A stretch of 64,000 bases of DNA, from assembly GCA_964543545.1 (NCBI GenBank), contig CAZIYT010000007.1:74170-138169 (forward strand), in the 5' to 3' direction. A program made the position numbers and the translations under genes. The stretch is from UBA4416 sp964543545. GTDB lineage: Bacteria; Bacteroidota; Bacteroidia; B-17B0; Aurantibacillaceae. The notes below the pieces were generated by a model. The model had not been told where the DNA came from. It searched no databases and saw only the letters and a program-made list of their open reading frames with translations. This document shows positions 18,162 to 25,705 of the stretch, piece after piece; the first letter of the stretch is position 1, and each line of letters begins with the position of its first letter.

Positions 18162-18998
18162 TCAGATGAAGGTATAAGAAAATTTACAACCGAATTGATG
18201 TTCGTTGCGGTAGCTGTCGAAAAAGCTTCGGGGCATGAATTGCTTTAAAGGGATCAGGCGCTGTGTATCGCCGTCGTTGAAATGCAGGGCGGAGGTACTG
18301 AAGTCGCAGTATTCGTAGTACAGGCTGAGTCCGAGTCTTTGCAAGGCTTTTGGCGTTTCTTTGTTTTTCTGAATGAAGCCTGGCAGATTCAGCAGCATCA
18401 ACTCACAACCATACATGGCTCTTCTTAACTGAAAGCTGTTGTAATCTGTGCCGGCGCTTACCAGGCCTGAAGGTCCATGATAATGGCTGCGCGTGGAGCC
18501 CCGGTATAATTTAAGAGCGGGAGCGTAGGGCTGCGGGAGCTTGATGATGAGCCCGTAATACAAAGTGTAATTATGAAAAGAACGCATTTCGCAGCCGGGC
18601 ATCGTAGGTGAGCTGCCTTTTTTTGATTCGAAGAGCTTTGCTGACGTGGCAATAATGGCGGAATCAAGCGCTGAAGAAACCAGGTCGTGATCGATGGCCT
18701 GTTTGTAATCGTGGACAAAATTCCCATCGAAAGCGGTTGCCCAAAGCTTGTCCTGCCAGCCCCAGCCGGCAAAGAGCCCCAGGATTGTTTTGCCCGACAG
18801 GAAAGCGCCGGGATTAAAACCTGCTTCGGTATAAATGCCATGCCCGGAGTTAATGACAGAATGATTGGCCAGTGGAAGCCGGTAGCCTGCCGTGAAGAAG
18901 GCCGGTGCAAAACCCGGATTTTTTTTGGTGAAAGCTGTATCGGCCATTTGGGCCTGAAGCAAAAATGGAAAGGTGCATGCAAGGATCAGGCGTTTCAT
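18162..18998 (-). CDS. Secreted hypothetical protein
   Basis: I choose ATG 18998, giving 278 residues, since it begins a clean signal peptide (MKRLILACTFPFLLQAQ); longer open sequence upstream has no such feature. The mature part has many alternating aromatic/polar segments (YYEYCDFSTSALHF, NEHQFGCKFSYTFI) and ends in an aromatic residue followed by Ile, suggestive of an outer-membrane beta-barrel. I recognise no family. It is convergent with the giant protease and divergent from the gene at 19120. Function unknown. Confidence 0.6.
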   Translation of the reverse strand: MKRLILACTFPFLLQAQMADTAFTKKNPGFAPAFFTAGYRLPLANHSVINSGHGIYTEAGFNPGAFLSGKTILGLFAGWGWQDKLWATAFDGNFVHDYKQAIDHDLVSSALDSAIIATSAKLFESKKGSSPTMPGCEMRSFHNYTLYYGLIIKLPQPYAPALKLYRGSTRSHYHGPSGLVSAGTDYNSFQLRRAMYGCELMLLNLPGFIQKNKETPKALQRLGLSLYYEYCDFSTSALHFNDGDTQRLIPLKQFMPRSFFDSYRNEHQFGCKFSYTFI

Positions 18999-19119
18999 GG
19001 GCAAGAGAATGGCATGTGATTTTTTTTGCTGAATCAATTTTGGTGCCAGCGGCAGAGGCTCTGTCCGGAGAAAAAATATCATATTGTAAAGCGGAAACCT
19101 ATAATAGCTATTTTAGATT

Positions 19120-19656
19120 ATGCCTGATACTGAATACCCAAACGATTGCAGTGAGGTGCAACGCCTTTGCAGAAATTGCGGAGCCAGCGATGTGTTTTAT
19201 TTTACGAAGCGGGAGATCGCATTCGATTTATACAGCATGAAGCAAATCTTCGCTACAGCCTGCACGCGATGTGCTTCTACGGAAAATGCTTCTCTGCATG
19301 TGAAAGCGTTTCCTCTTGATGAGGTATTGCTGCTGGAATGGGCGCAACATGAAGAGCTTCGCCTCTCGCATGATGATGAGCTATTCCTGGGCGATCGTCT
19401 GTACCTGACGCAGTTGCTGGATCTGCTCGATCACCACGAAATCGTACCTCTGAAAAGGCATGTGATATTTGAGGCACTTTGTGTGATGGTGTATGATCAA
19501 CTCATGGATGATGAGAAGCCTGACCTTGTGCTGGCAGAACAGGTGAAGGCAGAGCTTTTGAAACGGCGTGAGCAGCTTCAGGAAGCCGGGCACGTGATTA
19601 TGCCTTATCTTAAAGAAGTGGTGTATCCCTTTCTGGGAATGGAATTCAAAGGTTAA
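19120..19656 (+). CDS. Hypothetical protein with N-terminal zinc-ribbon cysteines
   Basis: The 178-residue protein has CRNCG (about residues 17-21) and CTRCAS (about 48-53), an arrangement that could bind one zinc ion. The rest is acidic and helical (LLEWAQHEELRLSHDDELFLGDRLYLTQLLDLLDHHEI). No membrane segment is seen. I do not recognise the family. The gene is first in a run of four same-strand small genes up to 21226 with gaps of 4-114 bp. Confidence 0.6.
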   Translation: MPDTEYPNDCSEVQRLCRNCGASDVFYFTKREIAFDLYSMKQIFATACTRCASTENASLHVKAFPLDEVLLLEWAQHEELRLSHDDELFLGDRLYLTQLLDLLDHHEIVPLKRHVIFEALCVMVYDQLMDDEKPDLVLAEQVKAELLKRREQLQEAGHVIMPYLKEVVYPFLGMEFKG

Positions 19657-19670
19657 ATCTTAAAGAACAT

Positions 19671-19702
19671 GCGGGCACAGAGTTGCAGAGAAGACACGGA
19701 GA
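19671..19702. repeat. Fragment resembling a dispersed CACAGAG-type repeat
   Basis: GGGCACAGAGTTGCAGAGAAGACACGGAGA in this gap looks like a degenerate copy of a short intergenic repeat with internal CAGAG direct repeats. Only one copy is in the window. Confidence 0.3.
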
Positions 19703-19770
19703 TCGCCAGGCGTTCAGCGAAATAAAACCAAAATCGTATCTTTACGTTCATCATTTAGCTGTTAGGATCC

Positions 19771-20184
19771 ATGAAAACACATACGATCAATTATCAGAAT
19801 GCCTTTATTGAAGTGGCTGATGATTGCCCGGTGCAGAGCGGAGAAGTACCGCCACAGAAGGGAGAATCGAAAACGGTAGCAAACCTTCAGTTCGACATGC
19901 TTTATAAGCATCCTTACAAGTACACTTCCGATGATGTGCTTTTCCAGGTGTATGCCGACAGGAATGACCTGACGAAAAAAGAGTATAAGGAAGCACGGGA
20001 CATATTCTTTTCGAAAGGCCAGCCCTGCCTCCGCACTTCTCCGTTAACCAAGCGCTACGGCTGGGGCGTGCACCATGATAAGGACGGAAAGGTGGCTATC
20101 TATGGCTGCGAAACGCCTGAGTATAAAACGTTTTCTAAAGACAAATCGCTGAAGGTGGTGAAGGCCATGAAGAGCAGTAAATGA
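19771..20184 (+). CDS. DUF6157-like protein
   Basis: The 137-residue soluble protein has the features I associate with DUF6157: N-terminal NAFIEVADDCP, central QFDMLYKHPYKYTSDDVLF, and C-terminal CLRTSPLTKRYGWGVHHDKDGKVAIY. It keeps several aromatic and charged residues in a compact fold. No catalytic motif is evident and the family has no assigned function. It is 27 bp upstream of the small lipoprotein gene and probably co-transcribed with it. Confidence 0.7.
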   Translation: MKTHTINYQNAFIEVADDCPVQSGEVPPQKGESKTVANLQFDMLYKHPYKYTSDDVLFQVYADRNDLTKKEYKEARDIFFSKGQPCLRTSPLTKRYGWGVHHDKDGKVAIYGCETPEYKTFSKDKSLKVVKAMKSSK

Positions 20185-20211
20185 TCTGATATAGCTAATC
20201 TCTTAGACATC

Positions 20212-20583
20212 ATGAACCATTCCATTCCTTTCTTTTTGCTCCTCTTGTTTTTTGTGTCATGTGGCATGCCGGAATCACATCGCATCAGCACGAAAGAAAA
20301 AGCAAAGATCGAGATCCTCGAACAACAATTGCATTGTGAGATCTGGCGGAGCTTTTCCCATGAAAGCTTCGATGAGCTGCCCGATCTCGAACTCACCATA
20401 ACAGGATTGTCCTGTCCTGCCGACAGCGTAGGCTATATGGCGGAATACATTGCCAGGGATTATCTTCCTTATGTCGATTACAAAGGAAGATACCGGAATA
20501 TTATCGTGAACATGGAATCGGGGAACGAAGGAAAGATTGGTGTGGGCGGCAAGCAAATATTCAGATTCAGGCTGGACGAATAA
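20212..20583 (+). CDS. Small lipoprotein, unknown function
   Basis: The 123-residue protein has a signal sequence ending in LLLFFVSCG with Cys at about residue 17, so it is lipid-anchored. The mature part is a compact alpha/beta sequence (ELTITGLSCPADSVGYMAEYIARDYL and NIIVNMESG...FRFRLDE). I do not recognise the family. It ends 4 bp before the probable GTG start of the next gene. Confidence 0.65.
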   Translation: MNHSIPFFLLLLFFVSCGMPESHRISTKEKAKIEILEQQLHCEIWRSFSHESFDELPDLELTITGLSCPADSVGYMAEYIARDYLPYVDYKGRYRNIIVNMESGNEGKIGVGGKQIFRFRLDE

Positions 20584-20587
20584 TGCC

Positions 20588-21226
20588 GTGGGGAAAGAAG
20601 TTTATATAGATGAAATAAATTTCGGCTTGCTAAGCCGTCATCTGCCCGGCCTCATGGAAGGACAGCCTGCCCTGGATGCTCTCCAGGAAAAAGTGACGCT
20701 TGTGCCTGAGGTCCTTACGGCGGAGGACTATGAACAGATCATCGATTTTCTTAATCATCAGGTGTTATCGGAGGAGGATTTTGAAGCGGAGCTGGAAGAG
20801 CTTGGTTTTAAAACGATACAACGGTTTCATCCGACTTACCTTGCCGTGACATTTATGGAGCTGCTCCGCGATCTTCTGCCGGAGACGACAGCGCATAACG
20901 AAATGGATCTTTACCGCCTGAGCCGGGAAGAGCTGCTGCAGTTTACAGAAGTACTCCTGCTTTACAAGGAAGTGTTTGAGCAGTATGATGATGCGAAAAC
21001 CGCGCGGGTCTTTGATATCAGCACAGCCGTAAGGGAACAATTTACGATGGCCGGCAAGCAGCTGCTGGAGCGGGAAATAGAAAGCAGGAAGGAGCTGGGA
21101 GAGGATTATTCCGGTAAATGGTTTCCTCATTACTTTCACTTTTTCATGCACATAGATCCGCAAGGAATGAAAGACTCTATTCTGAAAGGAAAGGGAGATG
21201 CGTACCTGATTGTAGATAGCTATTAG
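20588..21226 (+). CDS. Hypothetical acidic helical protein
   Basis: I place the start at GTG 20588 (VGKEVYIDEINF), giving 212 residues; ATG 20537 in the same frame overlaps the upstream lipoprotein gene by 47 bp and its extra 17 residues look like a frame shadow. The protein is acidic and mainly helical (LSEEDFEAELEEL, LPETTAHNEMDLYRLSREELLQF) and has no signal or membrane segment. Family not recognised. The tight spacing suggests translation coupled with the lipoprotein. Confidence 0.55.
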   Translation: MGKEVYIDEINFGLLSRHLPGLMEGQPALDALQEKVTLVPEVLTAEDYEQIIDFLNHQVLSEEDFEAELEELGFKTIQRFHPTYLAVTFMELLRDLLPETTAHNEMDLYRLSREELLQFTEVLLLYKEVFEQYDDAKTARVFDISTAVREQFTMAGKQLLEREIESRKELGEDYSGKWFPHYFHFFMHIDPQGMKDSILKGKGDAYLIVDSY

Positions 21227-21294
21227 CGCTGCCGTTTTTGGTCACAGATTAAAAATCCGCAACAACAAATTCGCGACAGGCAATCACAACCATC

Positions 21295-21726
21295 TCAAAA
21301 ATCACTCACTGTAAAAGCCTGCAGGAAGATCTTTCCAAACTCAATGTCCCTGTTGGTGGTTTCGTCGGGGTAGTTTTCAAAATAATCTTCGAGGTCCACC
21401 AATACCGCGCGGAATTCCGTATAAATCATGTTTTTGAGCTCTTTGATGTCGTCTTCGGTATGGTAAAGCTCAGCATACATATCAGACAGGGATTGTGTCT
21501 GCTCGGAAAGCGAAGAATAGCCCATAAAAATGTCTTCTCCCTGGGTATTGTTGTAGCGTTGTCCGACCTCGGCCAGGCAGGAGGCAATGTTCTGGTAATA
21601 AAGGATGTTGTTTCCGGTGTCAAAAGGATCGCTTTCTAAAATGCGGGTGTAGGGGTTGCTTTCTACTAGTCTGGTCATGGTTTCTGGGTTTATTTTACTC
21701 AAAAATAAGTCAATTTGTAGCATCAT
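21295..21726 (-). CDS. Hypothetical protein
   Basis: The 143-residue frame encodes an acidic protein with helical stretches (LSDMYAELYHTEDDIKELKNMIYTEFRAVLVDLEDYF). ATG 21678 (MTRLVESNPYTRILESDPFD) is an alternative start that gives 127 residues. There is no signal peptide, membrane helix or known motif. It stands alone on the minus strand and is divergent from the iron cluster. Function unknown. Confidence 0.5.
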   Translation of the reverse strand: MMLQIDLFLSKINPETMTRLVESNPYTRILESDPFDTGNNILYYQNIASCLAEVGQRYNNTQGEDIFMGYSSLSEQTQSLSDMYAELYHTEDDIKELKNMIYTEFRAVLVDLEDYFENYPDETTNRDIEFGKIFLQAFTVSDF

Positions 21727-21796
21727 GTTGCTATAAATAATAGCAATCTGTTTTATTTGCTGAAATTAACAGGTGGGCTTGTTTCGGGCTTGCCGG

Positions 21797-21809
21797 GGGC
21801 AAATTGCCC
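21797..21809. promoter_or_regulatory. Palindrome GGGCAA-A-TTGCCC
   Basis: Six-base perfect arms lie 42 bp upstream of the -7 element of the iron cluster. It could be an operator. It does not look like a classical Fur box. Confidence 0.3.
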
Positions 21810-21851
21810 GTATACTAGTTTTATGGTATGTGCCCGATTTTGAAAAAGGAA

Positions 21852-21859
21852 TACATTTG
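21852..21859 (+). promoter_or_regulatory. Putative -7 element of the DUF4856 gene
   Basis: TACATTTG is a full TAnnTTTG match 39 bp before ATG 21899. The -33 region has only TGTG at the expected distance. Confidence 0.45.
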
Positions 21860-21898
21860 CCCTGCAATTTAAAATCAATCTAAATAACAAGACAAACT

Positions 21899-23044
21899 AT
21901 GAGATTCACATTCAACAAATCATTGCTGTTAAGCGTTGCGGTTCTGGCCTTTATGGCATCCTGCAAAAAAGACAAAAAAGACGAAGCCGAACCGGAGCCA
22001 ACACCAACTCCTACTACGCCAAGCTATAATGTTCCAACGACTTATAACTTTGTATCGGCTGATTTTTCTGCTTCTACCAAGCGCTTGGCCATGTTGGGTG
22101 AATTAACAACCTATATCAGGTCTGCACATACTACCACTCAAACCACACAACCGGTGCTGGATGCGCAAAAACTGAAAGATATGTATATGAATGTTGGTGC
22201 CCGTTTTACCGACGTCAACCTCAATAACAGCGGCCTGCAACTGAAAGACCAGACAGGCACGGCTTACGGCCTTTCCGTAGAGCTTGACATGAGCTACACG
22301 GATGCTGCCAGCGCCAGCGCTTCATCGGCTTTGACACCGTCTGTACAAACAGCTTCCAGCGGCACGGCCGGCAAACTGAACGAGTCTGCTACGGTAAGGG
22401 CTATCCTGGTAGATGCCAACGGACTTGAATACAAAGAGCAAACGGAAAAAGGCATTATGGGTGGGGTTTTCTACTACCAGGCCATGACCAAACTGGCAAA
22501 CATCAGCACTTACGATAACACAACTTTGGTGAATGGCATCACTGCCCAGGAAAAAGCGTGGGATGAGGCTTTCGGATACTTTGGTGTGCCGGTTGATTTC
22601 CCGACGAACCTGACAGGTCTTAAAAACTGGGGAAGCTATGCCAACTCGGTGAACGTGGCGATCAGCTGCAATGCCACTATCATGAACGCTTTCCTGAAAG
22701 GCCGTGCCGCTATTTCCAATAAAGACAATACAGGCCGCGATGCTGCCCGCGATATCGTGATGAAAACATGGGAAAAAGTAGCTGCTGCCAAATGTATCTC
22801 CTACATGAAGGGCGCTAAAACCAATTTCACCAAAGCGGCAGACCGTCACCACAACCTTTCGGAAGGGATCGGCTTTATCAAAGCATTTTCTTACAATCCT
22901 TCCAAAACCATTACCACTGTACAGATTGCGCAGCTGCAAGGCTACATGGGAACCAATTTGTATAACGTGACCACAGCGAACATCGATAATGTCATCAGCT
23001 TGCTGGCAACAACGTTCAGCCTGGACCCGAACGCGATTCCTTAA
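21899..23044 (+). CDS. DUF4856 lipoprotein (iron-associated)
   Basis: The 381-residue protein has a lipoprotein signal (LAFMASCKKDKKD, Cys near residue 22) and a Pro/Thr linker (PEPTPTPTTP), then the DUF4856 domain: NFVSADFSASTKRLAML, ELDMSYTDA, EKGIMGGVFYYQAMT, WDEAFGYFGVP and HHNLSEGIGFIKAF. The last segments resemble the helical imelysin/EfeO-like fold. In Bacteroidota this family neighbours imelysin, HTTM and TonB genes, as here, and is thought to bind iron or heme at the cell envelope. A perfect terminator separates it from the next gene. Confidence 0.85.
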   Translation: MRFTFNKSLLLSVAVLAFMASCKKDKKDEAEPEPTPTPTTPSYNVPTTYNFVSADFSASTKRLAMLGELTTYIRSAHTTTQTTQPVLDAQKLKDMYMNVGARFTDVNLNNSGLQLKDQTGTAYGLSVELDMSYTDAASASASSALTPSVQTASSGTAGKLNESATVRAILVDANGLEYKEQTEKGIMGGVFYYQAMTKLANISTYDNTTLVNGITAQEKAWDEAFGYFGVPVDFPTNLTGLKNWGSYANSVNVAISCNATIMNAFLKGRAAISNKDNTGRDAARDIVMKTWEKVAAAKCISYMKGAKTNFTKAADRHHNLSEGIGFIKAFSYNPSKTITTVQIAQLQGYMGTNLYNVTTANIDNVISLLATTFSLDPNAIP

Positions 23045-23062
23045 TCAAGTAACAAAGCTTGG

Positions 23063-23095
23063 AAAAGCGTCACGGTATATCGTGACGCTTTTTTG
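23063..23095 (+). terminator. Rho-independent terminator
   Basis: Perfect 12-bp stem AAAAGCGTCACG / CGTGACGCTTTT with loop GTATAT, followed by more Ts. It partly insulates the DUF4856 gene from the imelysin gene. Confidence 0.9.
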
Positions 23096-23174
23096 TTTTA
23101 AGGAATTGATTAGCAATTGATAAGACGGAGTTAACTACCTTATTTGCGGTATGCCCTCTCCGCCCTGTTTTTAC

Positions 23175-23182
23175 TAAATTTG
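23175..23182 (+). promoter_or_regulatory. Putative -7 element of the imelysin operon
   Basis: TAAATTTG matches TAnnTTTG, 59 bp before ATG 23242 and after the terminator, so imelysin, HTTM and TonB genes likely have their own promoter. Confidence 0.4.
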
Positions 23183-23241
23183 GGCAGCAAAAAAAAGAAA
23201 TTCCCGGGTGAAATTATTCCCGGAAAATGATTGATAAGACC

Positions 23242-24360
23242 ATGAAAAAAAACGGATTACTGATCTGCCTGTTGTTATGTGTTGCTGTAAGCCTGAGCGA
23301 TTGTAAGAAGAAAAAAAGCACGACGGAGGATGAGGAAGAAGAGGCTGCTTTTGATAAAGGGGCGATGCTGGCAAATTATGCGGATGCCCTCATTATTCCG
23401 AATTACCAGGCAGCCAAAAGCGCCCTGGATTCCCTGGACGCTGCTTATACCGGTTTCACGCAAAGCAAAAGTGTGGCCGATCTGCAAGCCGTTCGTCAAA
23501 AGCTGCAGGTGATGTATGTGAGGTTCCAGCATATTTCGACTGCCGAATTCGGGCAGGCGGAAACAGAGCTGATCAGGGCTAATTTCAATACCTATCCTGC
23601 CGATACCACGCAGATCAATGCCAACATTGCCAATGGTGTTTATAACCTCGACATTGCCGCTAATATTGATGCCAAAGGCCTCCCGGCAATGGATTTCCTG
23701 CTGTATGGCAATAACACAACAGATGCGGGTATTGCCGCTTTATTTGCCGGATCATCGAACCGGGTGACTTATGTCACGAACTGCCTGAACGACATGAAGA
23801 CCAAGCTGAATGCGGTTGTGGCTTCCTGGACTAACGGTTACCGTACTTCCTTTGTCAATTCACAGGGTTCCCAGATCGGCAGCTCGCTTGGCCTGCTGGT
23901 AAACCAGCTGAACTTCGAGGTGGATCTGTTGAAGAACGGTAAGGTGGGCATTCCTTTGGGAAAAAAATCGATGGGTGTGATTTATCCGGAAAAGACAGAG
24001 GCCTATTATGCCAATGGTTATTCGGTACAGCTGGCCAAAGAATGCCTGCAGAATATAGAGAATGTATACCTCGGGCGCTCCCGTGCGGGCAACGACGGCA
24101 AAGGCCTCGATGATTACCTCGATGCCCTGAAGAGCCAGCACGGTTCAGGAACGCTGAACAACGCCATCAAAGCACAGTTTGGCGTAGCGAAAGCAAAGCT
24201 GGCCCTGGTGCAGGAGCCGATGTCGGCTTCGATTGTGGCAAATGCGGCTACTGTGGATGCCGCTTATGTGGAAATGGTAAAACTGCTGGTGCTGCTTAAA
24301 ACCGATATGCCCTCGGCTTTAGGAATTGTGATCACCTACCAGGATGGAGACGGTGATTAA
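23242..24360 (+). CDS. Imelysin-family lipoprotein (M75-like)
   Basis: Starting at ATG 23242 (MKKNGLLICLLLC) gives 372 residues with lipobox SLSDC followed by KKKKS. The mature part matches the imelysin fold: YADALIIPNYQAAKSALDSL, a GxHxxE-like region replaced here by STAEFGQAE, then GLPAMDFLLYGN, and a second helical half with LNFEVDLLKNGKVGIPLGKK. Imelysin proteins bind iron or act in its uptake and are not proven proteases in this group. It overlaps the HTTM gene by 17 bp, so the two are translationally coupled. Confidence 0.88.
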   Translation: MKKNGLLICLLLCVAVSLSDCKKKKSTTEDEEEEAAFDKGAMLANYADALIIPNYQAAKSALDSLDAAYTGFTQSKSVADLQAVRQKLQVMYVRFQHISTAEFGQAETELIRANFNTYPADTTQINANIANGVYNLDIAANIDAKGLPAMDFLLYGNNTTDAGIAALFAGSSNRVTYVTNCLNDMKTKLNAVVASWTNGYRTSFVNSQGSQIGSSLGLLVNQLNFEVDLLKNGKVGIPLGKKSMGVIYPEKTEAYYANGYSVQLAKECLQNIENVYLGRSRAGNDGKGLDDYLDALKSQHGSGTLNNAIKAQFGVAKAKLALVQEPMSASIVANAATVDAAYVEMVKLLVLLKTDMPSALGIVITYQDGDGD

Positions 24361-25702
24361 TGCATTAAAACAATATGTCGTAAAGCCGGTGCATGCCGCA
24401 CCCTTAGCTGTTTTCAGGATGGTATTCGGCTTGCTGATGCTGGCCTCCATTCTCCGGTTTATAGCGAAAGGCTGGGTTTACAGCATGTATGTGAAGCCGC
24501 AGGTATTTTTTCCGTACTATGGTTTTGAATGGGTGAAGCCTTTGGGAGAAGCCGGCATGTATGCCCTGTTTATCCTGATGGCGCTTTGTGCGCTTTGCAT
24601 GGCGGCGGGCTTTTTATACCGGATTTCGGCTGTGCTGTTCTTTGTGCTGTTTACCTATGTGGAGCTTATTGACAAAACCAATTACCTCAATCATTATTAT
24701 TTTATAAGCATCATCAGCTTCCTGCTGATTTTTCTGCCGGCCCAGCGTTATTTTTCCCTCGATGCTTTTTTCAGGCCTTCTCTGAAAGCGGATCATATTC
24801 CGAATTATTTTCTGCTCATTATCAAAGTGCAGGTGTTTATGGTGTATTTTTTTGCAGGGCTTGCCAAGCTTAATCCCGACTGGCTGCTGCATGCGCAGCC
24901 CCTGAAGATCTGGCTTCCCGCACACAGCGAGCTCCCGCTGATTGGTAGCCTGCTGACGAAAGAGTGGGTAGCTTACGCTTTTAGCTGGTTTGGCTGCCTC
25001 TACGATCTCATCATTCCTTTCCTGTTATTTATGCCGCGTTACATCAAACCGGCCTATGTGCTGGTGATTGTCTTTCACCTGGCCACGTCTCTGTTCTTCA
25101 ATATCGGGATGTTCCCCTATATTATGATCGCGCTCACCAGTATTTTCTTCAGCGAAAAATTTCATGTGAGCCTGATTCAAAAGCTGAAAGCCTTGATGGG
25201 ACAAGCTTCTGCAGAAGAGCCCGCCGCGGTGTATGTGCCGTCCCGGAATCTTAAAAACATAGTGCTTGGCCTAATGACTTTGCATATCGTGTTCCAGCTG
25301 TGCATGCCTTTCCGCTTTCTGTTGTACCCGGGCAATCTGTACTGGACGGAGCAGGGCTATCGCTTTTCGTGGCGCGTGATGCTGATGGAGAAAGCCGGCA
25401 CCGCTTTTTTTTATGTGCGCGATAAAGCCACCGGGAAAGAAATGGAAGTCAGCAACCGTGATTACCTCACACCGATGCAGGAAAAAATGATGTCCACGCA
25501 GCCGGATATGATGATCCAGTATGCACATTTTCTGAAAACACATTACGAGCAATTGGGAATCCGGAACACAGAGGTGGTGGCAGAGGCTTACGTGACGCTC
25601 AACGGCCGGCCGAGCAGGCTGATGGTGGATAAGAGCACCGACCTCAGTGCCTTGACGGATAATTACAAACAAAAAAACTGGATCCTTCCTTTTTCTGAAT
25701 AG
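24344..25702 (+). CDS. HTTM-domain membrane protein
   Basis: The 452-residue protein has about eight membrane helices in the first 300 residues and a soluble C-terminal part of about 140. Signatures of the HTTM (vitamin K-dependent gamma-carboxylase-like) family are PLAVFRMVFGLLML, ELIDKTNYLNHYYF, QVFMVYFFAGLAKLNPDWL and FHLATSLFFNIGMFPYIM. The human homologue carboxylates glutamate; the bacterial role is unclear. It is embedded between imelysin and a TonB receptor (3 bp gap), so a job in envelope iron or heme handling is inferred. Confidence 0.88.
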   Translation: METVINALKQYVVKPVHAAPLAVFRMVFGLLMLASILRFIAKGWVYSMYVKPQVFFPYYGFEWVKPLGEAGMYALFILMALCALCMAAGFLYRISAVLFFVLFTYVELIDKTNYLNHYYFISIISFLLIFLPAQRYFSLDAFFRPSLKADHIPNYFLLIIKVQVFMVYFFAGLAKLNPDWLLHAQPLKIWLPAHSELPLIGSLLTKEWVAYAFSWFGCLYDLIIPFLLFMPRYIKPAYVLVIVFHLATSLFFNIGMFPYIMIALTSIFFSEKFHVSLIQKLKALMGQASAEEPAAVYVPSRNLKNIVLGLMTLHIVFQLCMPFRFLLYPGNLYWTEQGYRFSWRVMLMEKAGTAFFYVRDKATGKEMEVSNRDYLTPMQEKMMSTQPDMMIQYAHFLKTHYEQLGIRNTEVVAEAYVTLNGRPSRLMVDKSTDLSALTDNYKQKNWILPFSE

Positions 25703-25705
25703 AGC

